A DNA stretch of 59,197 bases from Pilasporangium apinafurcum (GCA_001600495.1 BCKE01000090.1:9355-68551); one strand, 5' to 3'; counted from the stretch's first letter, positions 44,531 through 55,831 are shown. A program made the numbers and translations. Notes: generated from the sequence alone by a model not told the origin.

Positions 44531-47500
44531 ATGGCGACCCGATGGGAAAAGCACCCGCTGCTGCATCAATTCCCACCACCATCGGGGATTCCGCTCTTCC
44601 ACCCACTCCATCATTCGTCAATACTTTCCAAGATCTTCATTTCATGGATTGATCCACTATTATTGCTTGGAAACCGACGTCAACTCCAGCAGAGCGACGT
44701 CTGGGATCTTCCACTTGCCAATCAGTGCGAACCGGCTGCCAACTTGCTGCACCGCAATTGGATCGCATCCGGCTCCCTCCTTTCTGCATTCGTGCGCTCT
44801 TATGGCGCTCGCTATGGCTCGCTCGGTGTGCTACTGGCAGCTGCATATGGCTGTGATTTGCTTGGTCCCTATGTGCTCTTTCGTGTAGTGGATCTCGTCT
44901 CACTGCAGGGCCTACTAGACGTCCAGCAACTGCTGTTCTGGCTCGCATTGCTGCTTTTCACACGCGTGCTCAAGGCGCTACTTTTCGCGTTTGTCTACGC
45001 CGAATCGCAAATTATCGCAATGCGCTTCTCCTCGGCATTAAAGAGCATCGTCTTTCAGAAGGCGTTGCGTCTGAGTCCCGAAGCTAAGACGCTCAAGAGT
45101 ACGGGCGATATCGTCAACATCTACACTACGGACGTGCAGAATATCCTCCGTGCCGCTTACTTTTTCCACGAGATGTGGGTGCTGCCGATCGAAATCGCCG
45201 TCGCGCTCTACTTGCTCTACGCCATCGTCGGCTATGCCACGTTCGCCGGGCTCGGTGTCATTCTGCTCGTACTGCTCGTCAACCACGCGCTCGCTCGCGC
45301 GCAGGCCGGAAATTTTGCGGCCGTCATGCGCTGCAAGGACACGCGTATGAAGGTGACCAATGAACTCTTTTCGGCCATCCAGATTGTCAAGCTCAACGCC
45401 TGGGAGAACAAATTTGGTGAAAAAGTTCGACTTGCGCGCGCAGACGAACTCGCAGTCGTCTGGCGATACATGTTGAATGGTGCATTTAACATCTTCGCGC
45501 TCTGGGGTGCGCCAGTCTTCGTGTCCACTGTCACATTTGCTGTGTACGCGCTGGTGATGCATCAGCCGCTTACAGCCGCCAAGGTCTTCACGGCCCTGGC
45601 GTTTTTCCGCGTCATTCAGGAGCCCATGCGGTCGCTCCCCCGCATTATCACGGGGCTCATCCAGGCTAAAATTTCGGTGAATCGACTTGTGGAGTTTATG
45701 GATCAAGGTGAAGTAGATCCATACGCGGTAGCTGGTCGCGAGACGCTCGACCTCGTCGCCAAGTACGAGCCACAGAACATCGTGATTGCCGTGGAGAACG
45801 GCACATTCGCGTGGGATTCACAGAGCGCGCCACTCTTCCGGAATCTACATCTGAGCGTGACTAAAGGTGAGTTTGTTGTCATTCATGGCAAAGTCGGCAG
45901 TGGCAAATCATCTTTTTGCTCGGTGCTACTGGGTGACATGCTGAAACGCAGTGGCTACGTGTACGTCGGCGGCTCAGTCGCATATTGCTCGCAGCAGCAT
46001 TGGATCCAGAACCTTACAATCCGCGAAAACATTCTCTTTGGTCTGCCATTCGACCAACGAAAGTACCAGAAAGTCATTGAAGCATGCGGCCTCGTTAAGG
46101 ATATTGAGCAGTTTCCCGTGCGCGACAAGACTGAGATTGGGCAAAGAGGACTCAATCTTTCTGGTGGACAGAAGGCGCGCATCAGTTTGGCGCGTGCGTG
46201 CTACGCTGACGCTGACATTTACATTCTGGATTCGCCGCTTGCCGCGGTAGATGCTATCGTGCAGAACGAGATCTTCAACAAGTGTCTGCTCGGACTCTTG
46301 AAACACAAAACCCGCATTCTCGTCACACACAACCCCGAGATTATCGCATCCAAATATGTGGACGTCGCCATTCGTCTCATCGATGGCGTCATGACGCACT
46401 CCAAAAACGTTGACAAACAAATCCTTAGCAATCCGCTTGTCTCGCCGCTAATTGGGAGCAGCAGATTCCCTGGGTACTGGTATCCATCTGCGCCTCCAAC
46501 GCAAGCGCGAAGAAGTCCCATGTCCACCTATGATCCTTACCCGGCAGAGCACATCGGTTTGTCTCCATTGAGTGGTCGACCCGTGGAGAACTTTGAGAGC
46601 GATGGGCGGTTGGTGCAGGAAGAAGATCGACATGAGGGCCGTGTTTCGGCGCGTGTCTTCATGGCCTATTTTCGAGCAATTGGAGGATTAAGCGTTGTTG
46701 TGTTCCTCATAGGTGTGCAATGTGTGTGGCAACTGTTTCAGATTCTGAGTGATTTCTGGTTGTCTCACTGGACTAGCGAGAGTGATGAAGTGCAGGAGGC
46801 GCACGTGTCTAAGAATCTGCTCATCTATGCTGGCCTGGCGATCTCAGGAAGTTTAATGGTACTTGTTCGCACAATCACCGTCTCGTTGGCTGGCATCCGT
46901 GGCGCAAAGGCACTCTTCGACGGCATGACTGCTGCGCTGCTACGCGCGCCGATGGCTTTCTTTGACGCCAATCCAGTCGGCCGCATCCTCAATCGCTACG
47001 GTGACGACGTCTCGAGCGTGGACTTCCGCCTCCCTTTTGACTACGGCTCGCTGCTCGCGATGCTCTTCGCGAATGGCTGCACTCTTGTTACAGCAGCTAT
47101 CGTCACGAGATTCTTTGGGCTGCTGGTTATTCCGGTCGTTTATCTATACGTCAAAGTCGGTGCTTATTACCTCAGTCCGGCGCGGGAACTCCAGCGTCTC
47201 CAGAAAACATCACAGTCACCCGTGCTCACCCACGTGGCGGAAGCAGTCGATGGCACAAACATCATCCGCGCATTCGGCACCGAGCAGGTGCATCGTTTCA
47301 TCGGCCAGAATTTCCTCAAGATCGACATCAATAACCGCAACCTGCATGCATCCGTCTACACTGGGCAGTGGTTCGCGCTGCGCATCCAGCTGCTCGGTAG
47401 TGTCATCGTCGTGATTATCGTCGGCGCGCTCGTGGCGTTGCGCAACACACTAAGTCCTGGAATGATCGGTCTCGCGTTCAACTACGCACTGGCGGTCGAC

Positions 47501-48391
47501 AGTGGCTTGGAGTCGCTCATCCAGGCATGGTCATCGTTGGAGACAGGCATGGTGGCGCCGGAGCGGCTGAAGGAGTACATGGACATTCCACCAGAGGCGC
47601 CCCATGAGATACCGGCAACAGAGCCCGCACTCGCGTGGCCAGAAAAAGGAGAAGTCATCTTTGAAAACGTGTCATTCCGGTACAAGAAGGGCGGCGACCT
47701 GGTGCTGCGTAATATCTCGTTCCAATTGGCACCGGCAGAGAAGATCGGCATTGTGGGCCGCACAGGTGCGGGAAAATCGAGTCTCACGATGGCGCTTTTC
47801 CGCATCAACGAAATTACGGCGGGACGAATCCTCATCGATGGCGTAGACACGGCAACGCTGGGGCTCCATACGTTGCGCGGTCGGCTCTCGATCATTACGC
47901 AGGCGCCTGTGCTGTTCAAGGGCACTGTGCGTGGGTACTTGGACCCGTTCGAGGAGTTCACAGACGAGAACCTTTGGCTGTCGCTACGCAAAGTCGATCT
48001 CTCGGCTAAGATCGCCTCCATGGACGGCATGCTCGTGGCGACGCTGGAGGAAAATGGTGAGAACTTTTCAGTGGGTGAACGGCAGATGCTCTGCATGGCG
48101 AGAGCGCTGCTGCGTGAGTCAAATGTGGTAGTGATGGACGAGGCGACCGCTGCGATCGACCACGATACGGACATGAAGCTGCAGCAGGTCATCCGTGAGG
48201 AGTTCCGCAAGTCCACGGTGCTCACGATCGCCCATCGCCTTGACACAGTGCTCGACTCGGACCGCATTCTCGTGCTGGACGGAGGCGAAGTGGTGCAGTT
48301 TGCCGCGCCGAAGAAGCTTCTCTCGGAGGGTCGTGGCCATCTGTATGAACTGGCGAAGGAAGGAGGATATCTGGACCGCCTCACTGATTAG
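44531..48391 (+). CDS. ABCC-type (MRP) ABC transporter
   Basis: A single 1286-codon ORF without introns. Two membrane domains and two nucleotide-binding domains alternate, with no extra N-terminal TMD0. NBD1 has Walker A GKVGSGKSS, signature LSGGQKARISLARA and Walker B end IYILDSPLAAVD, where the usual ABCC second Asp is Ser. NBD2 has GRTGAGKSS, signature SVGERQMLCMARAL and VVVMDEATAAID with catalytic Glu kept. This asymmetry matches the one-active-site scheme of ABCC proteins. Substrates are typically glutathione or glucuronide conjugates and xenobiotics. The three phased boxes upstream may regulate it. Confidence 0.95.
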   Translation: MATRWEKHPLLHQFPPPSGIPLFHPLHHSSILSKIFISWIDPLLLLGNRRQLQQSDVWDLPLANQCEPAANLLHRNWIASGSLLSAFVRSYGARYGSLGVLLAAAYGCDLLGPYVLFRVVDLVSLQGLLDVQQLLFWLALLLFTRVLKALLFAFVYAESQIIAMRFSSALKSIVFQKALRLSPEAKTLKSTGDIVNIYTTDVQNILRAAYFFHEMWVLPIEIAVALYLLYAIVGYATFAGLGVILLVLLVNHALARAQAGNFAAVMRCKDTRMKVTNELFSAIQIVKLNAWENKFGEKVRLARADELAVVWRYMLNGAFNIFALWGAPVFVSTVTFAVYALVMHQPLTAAKVFTALAFFRVIQEPMRSLPRIITGLIQAKISVNRLVEFMDQGEVDPYAVAGRETLDLVAKYEPQNIVIAVENGTFAWDSQSAPLFRNLHLSVTKGEFVVIHGKVGSGKSSFCSVLLGDMLKRSGYVYVGGSVAYCSQQHWIQNLTIRENILFGLPFDQRKYQKVIEACGLVKDIEQFPVRDKTEIGQRGLNLSGGQKARISLARACYADADIYILDSPLAAVDAIVQNEIFNKCLLGLLKHKTRILVTHNPEIIASKYVDVAIRLIDGVMTHSKNVDKQILSNPLVSPLIGSSRFPGYWYPSAPPTQARRSPMSTYDPYPAEHIGLSPLSGRPVENFESDGRLVQEEDRHEGRVSARVFMAYFRAIGGLSVVVFLIGVQCVWQLFQILSDFWLSHWTSESDEVQEAHVSKNLLIYAGLAISGSLMVLVRTITVSLAGIRGAKALFDGMTAALLRAPMAFFDANPVGRILNRYGDDVSSVDFRLPFDYGSLLAMLFANGCTLVTAAIVTRFFGLLVIPVVYLYVKVGAYYLSPARELQRLQKTSQSPVLTHVAEAVDGTNIIRAFGTEQVHRFIGQNFLKIDINNRNLHASVYTGQWFALRIQLLGSVIVVIIVGALVALRNTLSPGMIGLAFNYALAVDSGLESLIQAWSSLETGMVAPERLKEYMDIPPEAPHEIPATEPALAWPEKGEVIFENVSFRYKKGGDLVLRNISFQLAPAEKIGIVGRTGAGKSSLTMALFRINEITAGRILIDGVDTATLGLHTLRGRLSIITQAPVLFKGTVRGYLDPFEEFTDENLWLSLRKVDLSAKIASMDGMLVATLEENGENFSVGERQMLCMARALLRESNVVVMDEATAAIDHDTDMKLQQVIREEFRKSTVLTIAHRLDTVLDSDRILVLDGGEVVQFAAPKKLLSEGRGHLYELAKEGGYLDRLTD

Positions 48392-48549
48392 CAATTGCGT
48401 AGTAGGAATTGTTTCATTCGTTAATAATGATCAAAATACTGAATTCGGACTGCATAACCCACTCACTTACCAACGCCTAGCCTGTCCATTACAAAATCTA
48501 TTTCAGATATACCCTGCGTCTGACGGTAACAAGACACATCTCGATCAGA

Positions 48550-49615
48550 ATGGGAAATCGACCAACGTCGCCACTTTCAGCTTCGACTAACAGCAACACC
48601 AGCGCAGTAGTGACGAAGCCACTTGCTTCGGCGCCAGTCGCGTCAACAGCAACGCCAATATCTCCACGACCGCAGGTGCAGCCAGTAATCAATGCGGTGG
48701 CAGAGCAATCTCCAGACCAATTTCCTCTGGATCAAAGTATACAAATTGTGGAAGAGGATGGAGACGACAGAGAGGAGAAAGAAGAAAAACAGAACGCAAT
48801 TGCGTTCTTCGAAAACTTCGAAGACGATGATCCCTATGTGCTCTACACGAAGGCGCTGCTGCTCAAGAATGCGCACAAGTACACGGAAGCGAGGTCTGTC
48901 AAATGAATGCTGGAATATTCCTCCGCTAGGTAGATCGCAAAAAAAATTGATGCCAGTCATTTTGTTTCTTTCCATCAGTCATATCTTACGAAAGTTAACC
49001 AAGCATGAAGGGCTTGCCATAGAAGCACATTATCATCTGGCGCAGTGTCTGGTGGCACTAGACCCTTGGCTCCAAACCCACCTAGCAGAAGCGCTTCACT
49101 GCCTTGAGACAGTGGTAATTGCAACTACAGCGATGGCTAGTATAGATTCCTTTCAGTCCATCATGAAGAGCCAAAGCCAAGTGCGTTGCTGTTTGCCGGA
49201 TAGATTTTACGAACATAGACTAGAAAGGGTGACTGACTGTGTTGGTAAATATGCTCACAAATAGGAACTGCTGGTGCATCTACTCGTCGCCACGCGGCAA
49301 TTCGATCGTGCGCTGGCGATAGCACAGTCGCTGGTGATACATGCAGATATTATAGGATGCTGAGACCAAAAGCTAATTATTCTCTATGTTGCATGCTTCA
49401 TGTAGAAGTTTTCTCCCTCATCCATCTTGGCCTTTCAGCGCGCCTTCTGTCTCTATGTCCAAGGAGACGTGGACACAGCTTCACAGGAGCTTCAACTGTG
49501 CTTAATAGCTTCAGAGCATCCAGACGAAGCCGAAGAAACTTTACCAATGCCGCTGCTGCAGTTGTTGCATGTAGACGCTCAGGCGCTCATTGATCAATGG
49601 AAAGAAATCTCCTAA
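48550..49615 (+). CDS. TPR-like helical repeat protein
   Basis: Predicted four exons: 48550-~48897, ~49006-49179, ~49265-49332 and ~49441-49615, with junctions approximate. Peptides in order are: a disordered Ser/Pro/Thr N-terminus; an acidic stretch; FFENFEDDDPYVLYTKALLLKNAHKYTEA; EGLAIEAHYHLAQCLVALDP with HLAEALHCLETVV; ELLVHLLVATRQFDRALAIAQSL; and RAFCLYVQGDVDTASQELQLCLIAS. The A/G/Y-spaced helix pairs are typical of TPRs and suggest a protein-binding scaffold. No diagnostic family motif is present. The intron-1 donor looks weak (GTCAAA was needed to hold frame). Confidence 0.6.
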
Positions 49616-50127
49616 TAGAAATTTACATGACAAACGCAGAGTGTTGTTTTACAGCAACAACAGTAGGTGGGCAGCAGGAGTGCGACAAACGAGACACCTC
49701 TGCCGATGGGCATCATGCGCTTCTCAGCCTCCAAAGTCGCGGTGGTCGTAAGGCTGCACGACCACATCCAACTAGCAATCTACATGAAGATGCTGCAGGT
49801 CTCACAGGATGATTCATGAAGTATCTGCACGATGATCAGACGGCCATCTACGTCTCTTGGATCTCGTTCATTTGCTATTAGTTCAACGCCAGTTCCACTA
49901 CGAGTAATGGCAACGAGGCAAGAGATCTTTGGACGGCTGTCGTCATGCCGCAGTTGTATTGGTATGTAGCTATAACTCCAAGCTGCGGCAGAACAATCTC
50001 GTATAGCTAGTATTTCTCAATGGATCTGACAAGGAATAGCTCGAGATGGTGCCTCGGGAGTGTGATTTTCTATAATAAAACAACGTCATGACTTCTATCC
50101 TTACTATTGAGCATTGACCGATGTCTA
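49616..50127. other. Interval with coding-like fragments but no supported gene
   Basis: About 500 bp follow the TPR gene. Open pieces such as MGIMRFSASKVAVVVRLHDH (near 49705-49765) and NEARDLWTAVVMPQLYW (near 49917-49967) look protein-like but do not join in a supported frame. They could be extra exons of the TPR gene or remnants. Confidence 0.35.
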
Positions 50128-50856
50128 CTACTGGACTTGGCAATGGCACGGCACAAAGGCATCGCGCTGCCGCTTCTTCAGCTCGTTTGCTCGATCTTCG
50201 GCCTCGATTGCGTCCGCCATCGCCGTGCGTGCTTCTTCCTCAGCGCCTCCCGCCTCGGGGATCGTCACACGTAATATTTTATCGCAGAATGAAAGTTCAA
50301 AATCCGATACCTGAATATTGGCTGCAGAGGCGGAGACACGGTATACCGTTTTGAGCACGTTGTCGCCACTCTGTGCCGAGACGAGAAAGCCGCCGTTCAG
50401 TTTATGCTTCCGCACAAACCCGTCGTGTTTGTCGTTCGAGATAACCCGGTGGCTGATATAATCAATCTTATTGCCCACCAAGTAGAGGCTCATAGGTTTA
50501 TTACCGAGTTCTCTGGATGCAGAGCTATACGTCCTGGCCACGTTGAGCCAGTCTTCGACATCAGCGAAGGACTGCGCGTCGGTCACATCGTAGCAGAGCA
50601 AAGCTACGTGAACGCCAAAGAGGTACTTGCCGAGCATCTTGCTGTTGATGGTCTGGCCGCCAATGTCCCAGACCTGTAGCATCAGCCCTTGGTCTCGTGG
50701 AAACTCGAGCTTCTTCTCGTAGAAATCCAATCCGATGGTCTGTTTGTATACGCGAGTAAAGCCATCGTCGACGAAACGAGCGATGAGGCTCGACTTTCCG
50801 ACGGACCCATTGCCAAGTAGAATGAGTTTGATCGCTGGGTCGCCTCGGCGCTGCAT
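50128..50856 (-). CDS. RAB28: RAB28 small GTPase
   Basis: A single exon of 242 residues. G-box motifs are GNGSVGKSSL (G1), a YKQTIGLDFY switch I, WDIGGQT (G3, with the GGQ of RAB28 instead of AGQ), GNKID (G4) and SAQSGD (G5). RAB28 is a divergent Rab associated with ciliary/BBSome traffic. The C-terminus is CHCQVQ, whose last four residues form a CaaX box (CQVQ). This matches the known farnesylated CaaX end of RAB28 instead of the usual double-Cys Rab end. Oomycete zoospores have flagella, so a ciliary role fits. Confidence 0.92.
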   Translation of the reverse strand: MQRRGDPAIKLILLGNGSVGKSSLIARFVDDGFTRVYKQTIGLDFYEKKLEFPRDQGLMLQVWDIGGQTINSKMLGKYLFGVHVALLCYDVTDAQSFADVEDWLNVARTYSSASRELGNKPMSLYLVGNKIDYISHRVISNDKHDGFVRKHKLNGGFLVSAQSGDNVLKTVYRVSASAANIQVSDFELSFCDKILRVTIPEAGGAEEEARTAMADAIEAEDRANELKKRQRDAFVPCHCQVQ

Positions 50857-51543
50857 TCGACGGATGATCTTACGTGTAGTGGCTTTGATCTAAGAGGCTA
50901 GCAGGTGATGTGAAGGTATTAATAGCCAGCATGCAATAACCGGGCTCGCTTGTCAAAGCACTATACAGTGTAGTGAATGTTTCAGCATCTGCCACAAATA
51001 GAGATCATTTTCAACAGAAGATTGCAAACATGATCTACCACAGAAAGCGTTTTAAATGGAAAAGTGCATTTCTATGAAATTATGAATCATCCGCATTATC
51101 ATTTACTTTTGTAGAGACGCGAAGATAAATCGGAAACACATTAAAATGAGTTTGTTGGAGAACAGCAAAGATGTCCTTCAAGCGGTGCGCACGTTTTCAG
51201 AAGTGACTACCATCAATCATATCATATCAGTAATACACACAAATCTAAGCTGATAACTCGAACAAACCGAAAGAGGAAAGACATTGTGCATTGGTTCTTA
51301 AAATGTCCCGAATCTGTTGATTACCATCTCACCTCCACTTACTCGTCCGTTCATTGCAACGGCACAAGCCGAAATCGCCCTGGGTTCACCATACTCCTCT
51401 CCGACATGGTCAGCAGCGCTTCGCTCGGTCCCTCAATTTGGATGTGATAGGAAAGCCATCATCGCATCATATAGTAATCAATCCAAGGTGAAACAACAAC
51501 GTATGTCGTGGCCGTATTGTCACTTCGACCCGTTAGCAACATC
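50857..51543. other. Gene-free interval between RAB28 and UPF3
   Basis: About 690 bp of AT-rich sequence with no ORF resembling a protein, no tRNA-like fold and no obvious repeat. It contains the RAB28 promoter and the UPF3 3' end region. Confidence 0.5.
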
Positions 51544-53289
51544 TCATCCTTTAAAGAGAGAACCTTGAGATGGCTGTTCCTTTGGTGCGTAGACTTTCTT
51601 GTTCTGTCCATAGTTGCATATCCAAATCGTGTCAGAAACTTCTTGAAGCTACTACATGCGCTAAAAACTTACCCGGTCGCCTTTGCCAGTTGCATCCTTT
51701 TTCCTGCGGTTCAAGTCTTTGCGGGAGCGATTCTTCGACTCTCCATGATCTCCTTCGTTCAATTCTGCTGCTTTCCCACCATTCAGTGCGCGGTCATTGC
51801 CTCCACGTGGCTTCCCACGCGCACGCCCACCAGATGAAGCTCCTTTCTTGCCTTTCTTGTCAGTCGGTTGGGAAGCTTTCTCAGGTGTATTTGCCTCCAC
51901 AACAGGTTCAGCGGTAGTAGCGAACGAAGAAAACTTTGGCGCCATTATGCGAACCATCCCTGGTTGCAGTTGTTCAGTACTCGCAGCCTCTGTCTTTGAC
52001 GGTGTATTTTTGGCTCGTGATCCGCGTGATTTAGTAGGTTCTAGTGTAACCAGAAGCGCCGACATGGTTTGTCTAGGAATCAATAAGATCATGTCAGAGT
52101 TTTGCTAGCTTACCTTGGCTGCTGGTTGCGTCGGCTGTCTTTTGTCGGTCATTGGATTTAGATTTGGTTTTCTCTTTGCCAGTTTTCTGTCCAACAACGT
52201 AATTAATCACTGGTGAGTTTTCTTATTGATGTGGAGGCACTTACCTCTTTCTTCCTCGACTGACGGCGCGCAGAACTGCCTTTTTCGAACGTTTTGTTGC
52301 CAACTTTCCCCTGTTGGACATAAGTTTAAATGAATATCATTTGAGTGCAAACCAGTTCATAAGATACCTGAAATAGAAACTCAACGACACACACCTTTCC
52401 TTTGTCGCGACTATGCGCCTTCTTCTCATTGAGGTACTTCACTAATGTCGCAATGGGCTTTTCCACTGTTTCTCCTTCCACAGAATCCGCCACTGCTTCA
52501 GCACTGGGGAGTTTCTAACAAGCGCAACAGTAGAAGCACGAATGAATACAGAACTTCCACAGAGATAAGAGCAGTCAACTCTGCACCCACTTCTTTCGGC
52601 TTCGCCAGCTCTTCCAGAAACGCAAGATACTCAGGATCACGGTCGATGGTGCCCATTTTCGCATCCTTCCTAGTTTTTTCACGCGGAATCTTCTGGTAGA
52701 GCGCGAATTCCACCTCCAGTGGCTGCTGCCCGTCTGTGAGGACAATGTGTCAAACCAATTGACATCTTTGAGTCATATATGTGATATTAAATCTTTGCTG
52801 CTTACCATTGCTATCGTCAAACGTCCGCCCATTCAAACCCGCAATAAGCGTTTTGGCCAGCTCTGGATCCTTCTTAAAATCCAAATACATGCGCGCCATT
52901 GTTGGTTGCCTATTGTTGCCGCGTACTTTGCCAGGGACAAAACGCCAAGCGAATTCCTTGCCGACGCCATGTTTCTCTAGCAGCGACCAGACGCCGTCCT
53001 CCGTCGCGGAGTACGGAATATGACGCACCACCACCTTTCGCATCACTGTGTTCACGGCGCGCGTGGGACGCGTGGCATTGCCGCTGGTGGACGCAGTGCG
53101 TGTGCTGCTGGTGGGTCCAGTAACTTTGCGCTTCGATTTGTCGTTCTTTGCAGTTTCTCCACTGACAAAGGACGGTGCATTGGCTGATGATGAAGCTGTT
53201 GGGGCTGATCCACGTCCGCCACCACGTCCACCGCGTCCTCGACCTTTGCCGCCACCGCGGCGATTCGTGCCGCTCTCGCTCTTCCGCAT
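51544..53289 (-). CDS. UPF3: UPF3 nonsense-mediated mRNA decay factor
   Basis: Multi-exon. Exons 53289-52806, 52733-52561, 52514-52395, 52310-52245 and 52186-52114 join in frame, followed by a downstream block (52065-51674) and a last small exon ending at 51544. An Arg/Gly-rich N-terminus precedes the Smg4/UPF3 RNP domain: KVVVRHIPYSATEDGVWSLL, WRFVPGKVR, ARMYLDFKKDPEL, FALYQKIPREKTRKD. The tail is Lys/Ser/Gly-rich and ends KVYAPKEQPS, a position where UPF3 binds exon-junction complexes. The family bridges the EJC to UPF2-UPF1. The junction between 52114 and 52065 does not join in frame with consensus sites, so the model there is uncertain. Confidence 0.85.
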
Positions 53290-53877
53290 TTCACTAATTC
53301 GGCACAGAGGGTTGGTTTATTGACAATGCTGGAGAATGTCCCCCAAGGAGCGGAGAACATTAGCCAACATTGAGGAACCGTTGGTCAACGCTATTGTCCC
53401 GAATTTTGTCCCGTTTTTATACAATCGTACAAGACCACACACGTTAATCCTTTATTCCCCACTTGTACAACGCGTTGTAGAATGATGTGGAGAGTAAAGA
53501 TTAAAACTAAGATTGCCTTGAGAGTAGACTTTAGGATTCATTGGATGGAGAGACTCCTTGGTGGATCTTGCTGCGTGCGCAATCATCTTGAAAGGCCATG
53601 TTGACGATCAATCGCGTTTCCAGAAAAATTAAATTATACACCTTGGGTGAGGAAAAAAGGTTAAGATATATGGAGTTAGAAAAATCAACTCTTGAATGAA
53701 TCGTTTCCGGCTTCTCAATAGCGAAGCGTATTGAATTCAAGTATTTACCACCTCACGTCCTAAGTAGCCATCCATTGAGTGTTGCTTCAACACCATTTAC
53801 CAAGATAGAAAGAACTGTAGCTTTGAGAAACAGCAAACCAACTACGAGGCGTCCTTGTTTTTGAACGTTGTGATAAA
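53290..53877. other. Upstream interval between UPF3 and the Fanzor1 pseudogene
   Basis: About 590 bp with no gene. It contains the minus-strand GGGGAATAAAGG copy at 53449-53460, pointing at the UPF3 start 159 bp away and also forming the left arm of an inverted pair around the Fanzor1 gene. The rest is AT-rich. Confidence 0.5.
53449..53460 (-). repeat. GGGGAATAAAGG copy, left arm around Fanzor1
   Basis: Reads CCTTTATTCCCC on the plus strand. It is inverted relative to 55832-55843, and the two bracket the Fanzor1 pseudogene with outer limits 53449-55843. The shared match extends to about 13 bp. Flanking bases do not show a clean target duplication. Confidence 0.55.
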
Positions 53878-55822
53878 ATGCCATTAACAAGCGACGGTAT
53901 TGAAGAGAAGACCGCTAAAAAGCGGAGAGCTCGCCCGGATTTTGCGGAACGGAAAGTTCGACAAAAGCAAAGCGTATACACCACTGTGAAGACTGAGTGG
54001 CGAAAGTTTTGCAAAGACAAAAGAATAGTAAAAAAGATTGATGAGGCTGTGCGACTTTGTTCAAGAATAGCATGTGAGGCATCCATGCTGGCGTCTGTTC
54101 ATGTTCTGCGATTATTGGAAGCTGGCGAAGAACTCCCTTCATTGGATAGTAACTTTTTCAAGTGATGCTCATCTGCAATAGCCAACTTGAGCAACAACAG
54201 AGAGGTCGCCAATCCTGAATTGGAAACCAGTCGGAATATTTACATGACCCAGCACCCTTCAGTTTATGAACCGACAGAGAAGAAAGCCTATATGAGTCAG
54301 ATATTGGTTATGATCACTCAGCACGCAAGGCAGAATTTTCAAGTCAGCAACCAATTGACGTTCTACTCCCGATTGTATAAATGGATGCGCCTGCAGATAC
54401 GTCTTCACAACAGTGACTATTTTGAAAAGCATCAAGGCAAGATAATCAAGAGTGCTGTTTCACTGCTGGTCCGTGCAAGCACCCGAACTCAGCATAGCTT
54501 ATCCAACCTGATGTCCGCGTACTCCAAGTTCAAGAAATATCCCATCCCTACTGAAGAGATTGTTTGGATGCAGGAGTTATCGGATAGAGTGAGAAACGAG
54601 ATCGGACCGCTGCCACTCGACTTGAACAAATCACCGGAACGTCACATACCTTTTCTCGGCACAATGTTGAAAGACATACAAGCTTGTGTGGATGATGGAA
54701 TGAAGGGTTGCCGAGTCTGGTCTCTGCTTCCACAGAAACAGTTCAAACCCATTTTCATCAAGATCAACACCACCGTCCTGAAGGAACTTGCTAAGGCTTT
54801 GAATGACCCTGTTGAGCTTTACGCCGACAAAGCTGAGTTATGGCGCACGTACTTCAATATAGGCCTTGTAACCAAAGGTCAGCGAAAGGAGTTTGAGCAC
54901 TTCACCTCGACCGATGGTATGTCAGTTAGTGTGATAATCTCCCGTCCAAAGCTTCCCATGAGAGAGAAAAAAGACATTTTCTCTTGAGGACCGAATCATC
55001 AATTTGGGCCCGAGAAGAAAGAAGATCTTCACTGCTGTTGTCTACAAAGAAGAAAGCATGGTTACGCTGCAAAAACTGAAAGGAGAGAACGTGAAACATG
55101 AAGTCATCCACTGGTCGAAGGGTCGTTTCTACAGAGAGTGCGGCTACCACAGACGAACAAAGTTGACGAAAGAGTAGATTGATGCTCAGCCTGACATCAA
55201 AACCTTCAATGAAAACGTTCCTTCGGCAAAAGTTGTGAACCTTGCCTCCTATTTGAAACGGATGAGATTTTGTCTCGTGTATTTGGATCGTCTTCTTGGC
55301 TTCTATTTATCAAAGAAGATGAAGAGGCTACGATGGTCGACCTACATTCGTCGATAACAGACGTACGAGAAGGTAGCCAAGAACCTTACAGGTGGCGATA
55401 AATGAACCGTTATCGCGTATGGAGATGCAAGTTTCACAAGCTCAGCTAAAGGCAACATTGCTGTTCCCACAACGACCCTACGGAAGCAAATTGGCTCCAG
55501 GTGTCGTGCTGCTGATGTGGACGAGTTCAAGACGAGCAAGCTGTGTTGTGCTTGTCACAAGAAGATGAAGGGGTTCATCCTTGACGGGAAAATTATCGGT
55601 GACGGTCTTTATGGTGTGCGACACTGCAAAAATAGTGAATGCCATCGCACATTGTGGGACCGTGAAATCAACGCCGCAATCAACATTTTGAGACTATTCA
55701 TCGACCAAGTGAAGAAAAAGTGGAGACTCAAGGCGTTCACGAGGAAAGAGAATGAATTGGTACTCGAAATCAAAAACCGAGGCGATAAACGACCTCACTG
55801 CTATGATTCCGGAAACGGATGA
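53878..55822 (+). pseudogene. Fanzor1 (eukaryotic TnpB homologue), inactivated
   Basis: A Fanzor1-like reading runs the whole span but is broken. There is an in-frame TGA at 54163, a +1 frame change near 54970-54983, then TAG at 55175, TAA at 55355 and TGA at 55403. Recognisable parts: RIACEASMLASVHVLRLLE near the start; a RuvC-I region INLGPRRKKIFTAVV, where the catalytic Asp is Gly; a YGDASF...KGNIAVP block; the relocated Fanzor Glu in DVDEFKTSKLC; and a zinc ribbon CCACHKKM ... CKNSECHRTLWDREINAAINIL with the RuvC-III Asp intact. Active Fanzors are RNA-guided DNA nucleases linked to transposons. The stop codon lies 9 bp from the right GGGGAATAAAGG motif. Confidence 0.85.
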
Positions 55823-55831
55823 GTGTAATCT

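Noticed and set aside
47482-48384. 300-codon minus-strand ORF
   Set aside because: Antisense shadow of ABCC NBD2; no protein-like motif.
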